Assembly: GCA_910588845.1 (NCBI GenBank)
Contig: CAJURU010000064.1
Coordinates: 1-6,099, forward strand
Source of the DNA: an uncultured Lachnospiraceae bacterium
GTDB taxonomy: Bacteria; Bacillota; Clostridia; Lachnospirales; Lachnospiraceae
DNA: 6,099 bases
Direction of reading: 5' to 3'
A program made the translations under genes and the position numbers. Positions 6,053-6,099 of the stretch are shown here, piece by piece; within the stretch, counting starts at the first letter, position 1, and every line of letters begins with the position of its first letter. The notes beneath the pieces are model-generated. The model did no database searches, was not told the DNA's origin, and saw nothing but the letters and a program-made list of their open reading frames with translations.

Positions 6053-6099
6053 GTTATGAAGTGACTTTTGTCAAGAGGTAAATTTAAAAAATAACAAAC

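Noticed and set aside
6019..6099. Open minus-strand frame running in from the right edge and overlapping the larC start
   Set aside because: It is only ~26 codons to a TGA at 6021-6019, shows no recognisable protein similarity, and the stretch looks like an AT-rich leader with a TTGACA and the larC ribosome binding site.

Overview
The window reads as a piece of a Gram-positive Firmicutes chromosome, most likely a gut-type Clostridia/Lachnospiraceae member (inference). The basis is strong GGAGG-type ribosome binding sites, BspA-like leucine-rich-repeat and carbohydrate-binding (DUF4353) secreted proteins with lysine-rich Fn3 domains, and a clostridial-style LarC. No rRNA, tRNA, CRISPR array, transposase or phage gene is visible.

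Layout. (1) 32-1298, minus strand: a secreted BspA-type leucine-rich-repeat protein. (2) 1383-1979, minus strand: a 198-residue pentapeptide-repeat protein resembling the Qnr/MfpA/McbG class. (3) 1980-2117: a short AT-rich divergent promoter region. (4) 2118-4600, plus strand: one large secreted protein gene (DUF4353/Cthe_2159-like beta-helix, MBG-like domain, Gly/Pro linker, two Fn3 domains), split into two overlapping frames by a frameshift near 3185. A GC-rich hairpin at 4623-4663 follows it. (5) 4740-6038, minus strand: larC, the nickel-insertion enzyme for the nickel-pincer cofactor of lactate racemase-type enzymes, complete and in one frame.

The two most notable signals both concern secreted proteins. 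The leucine-rich-repeat gene has an ideal ribosome binding site and an ATG directly followed by nine A residues, but that ATG is out of frame with the gene by one base. Losing one A would give a textbook Lys-rich signal peptide. The DUF4353 gene is broken by the equivalent of one missing base, with a run of five G as the best candidate site. These may be phase-variable switches, transcriptional-slippage sites, real decay or sequencing errors; the sequence alone cannot decide.

The genes do not form one pathway. Two cell-surface or secreted adhesin-like genes flank a pentapeptide-repeat gene, and larC, convergent with the DUF4353 gene, is a metabolic gene whose partners (larB, larE, a LarA-type enzyme) lie outside the window. 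The leftmost two genes look clearly more AT-rich than larC.
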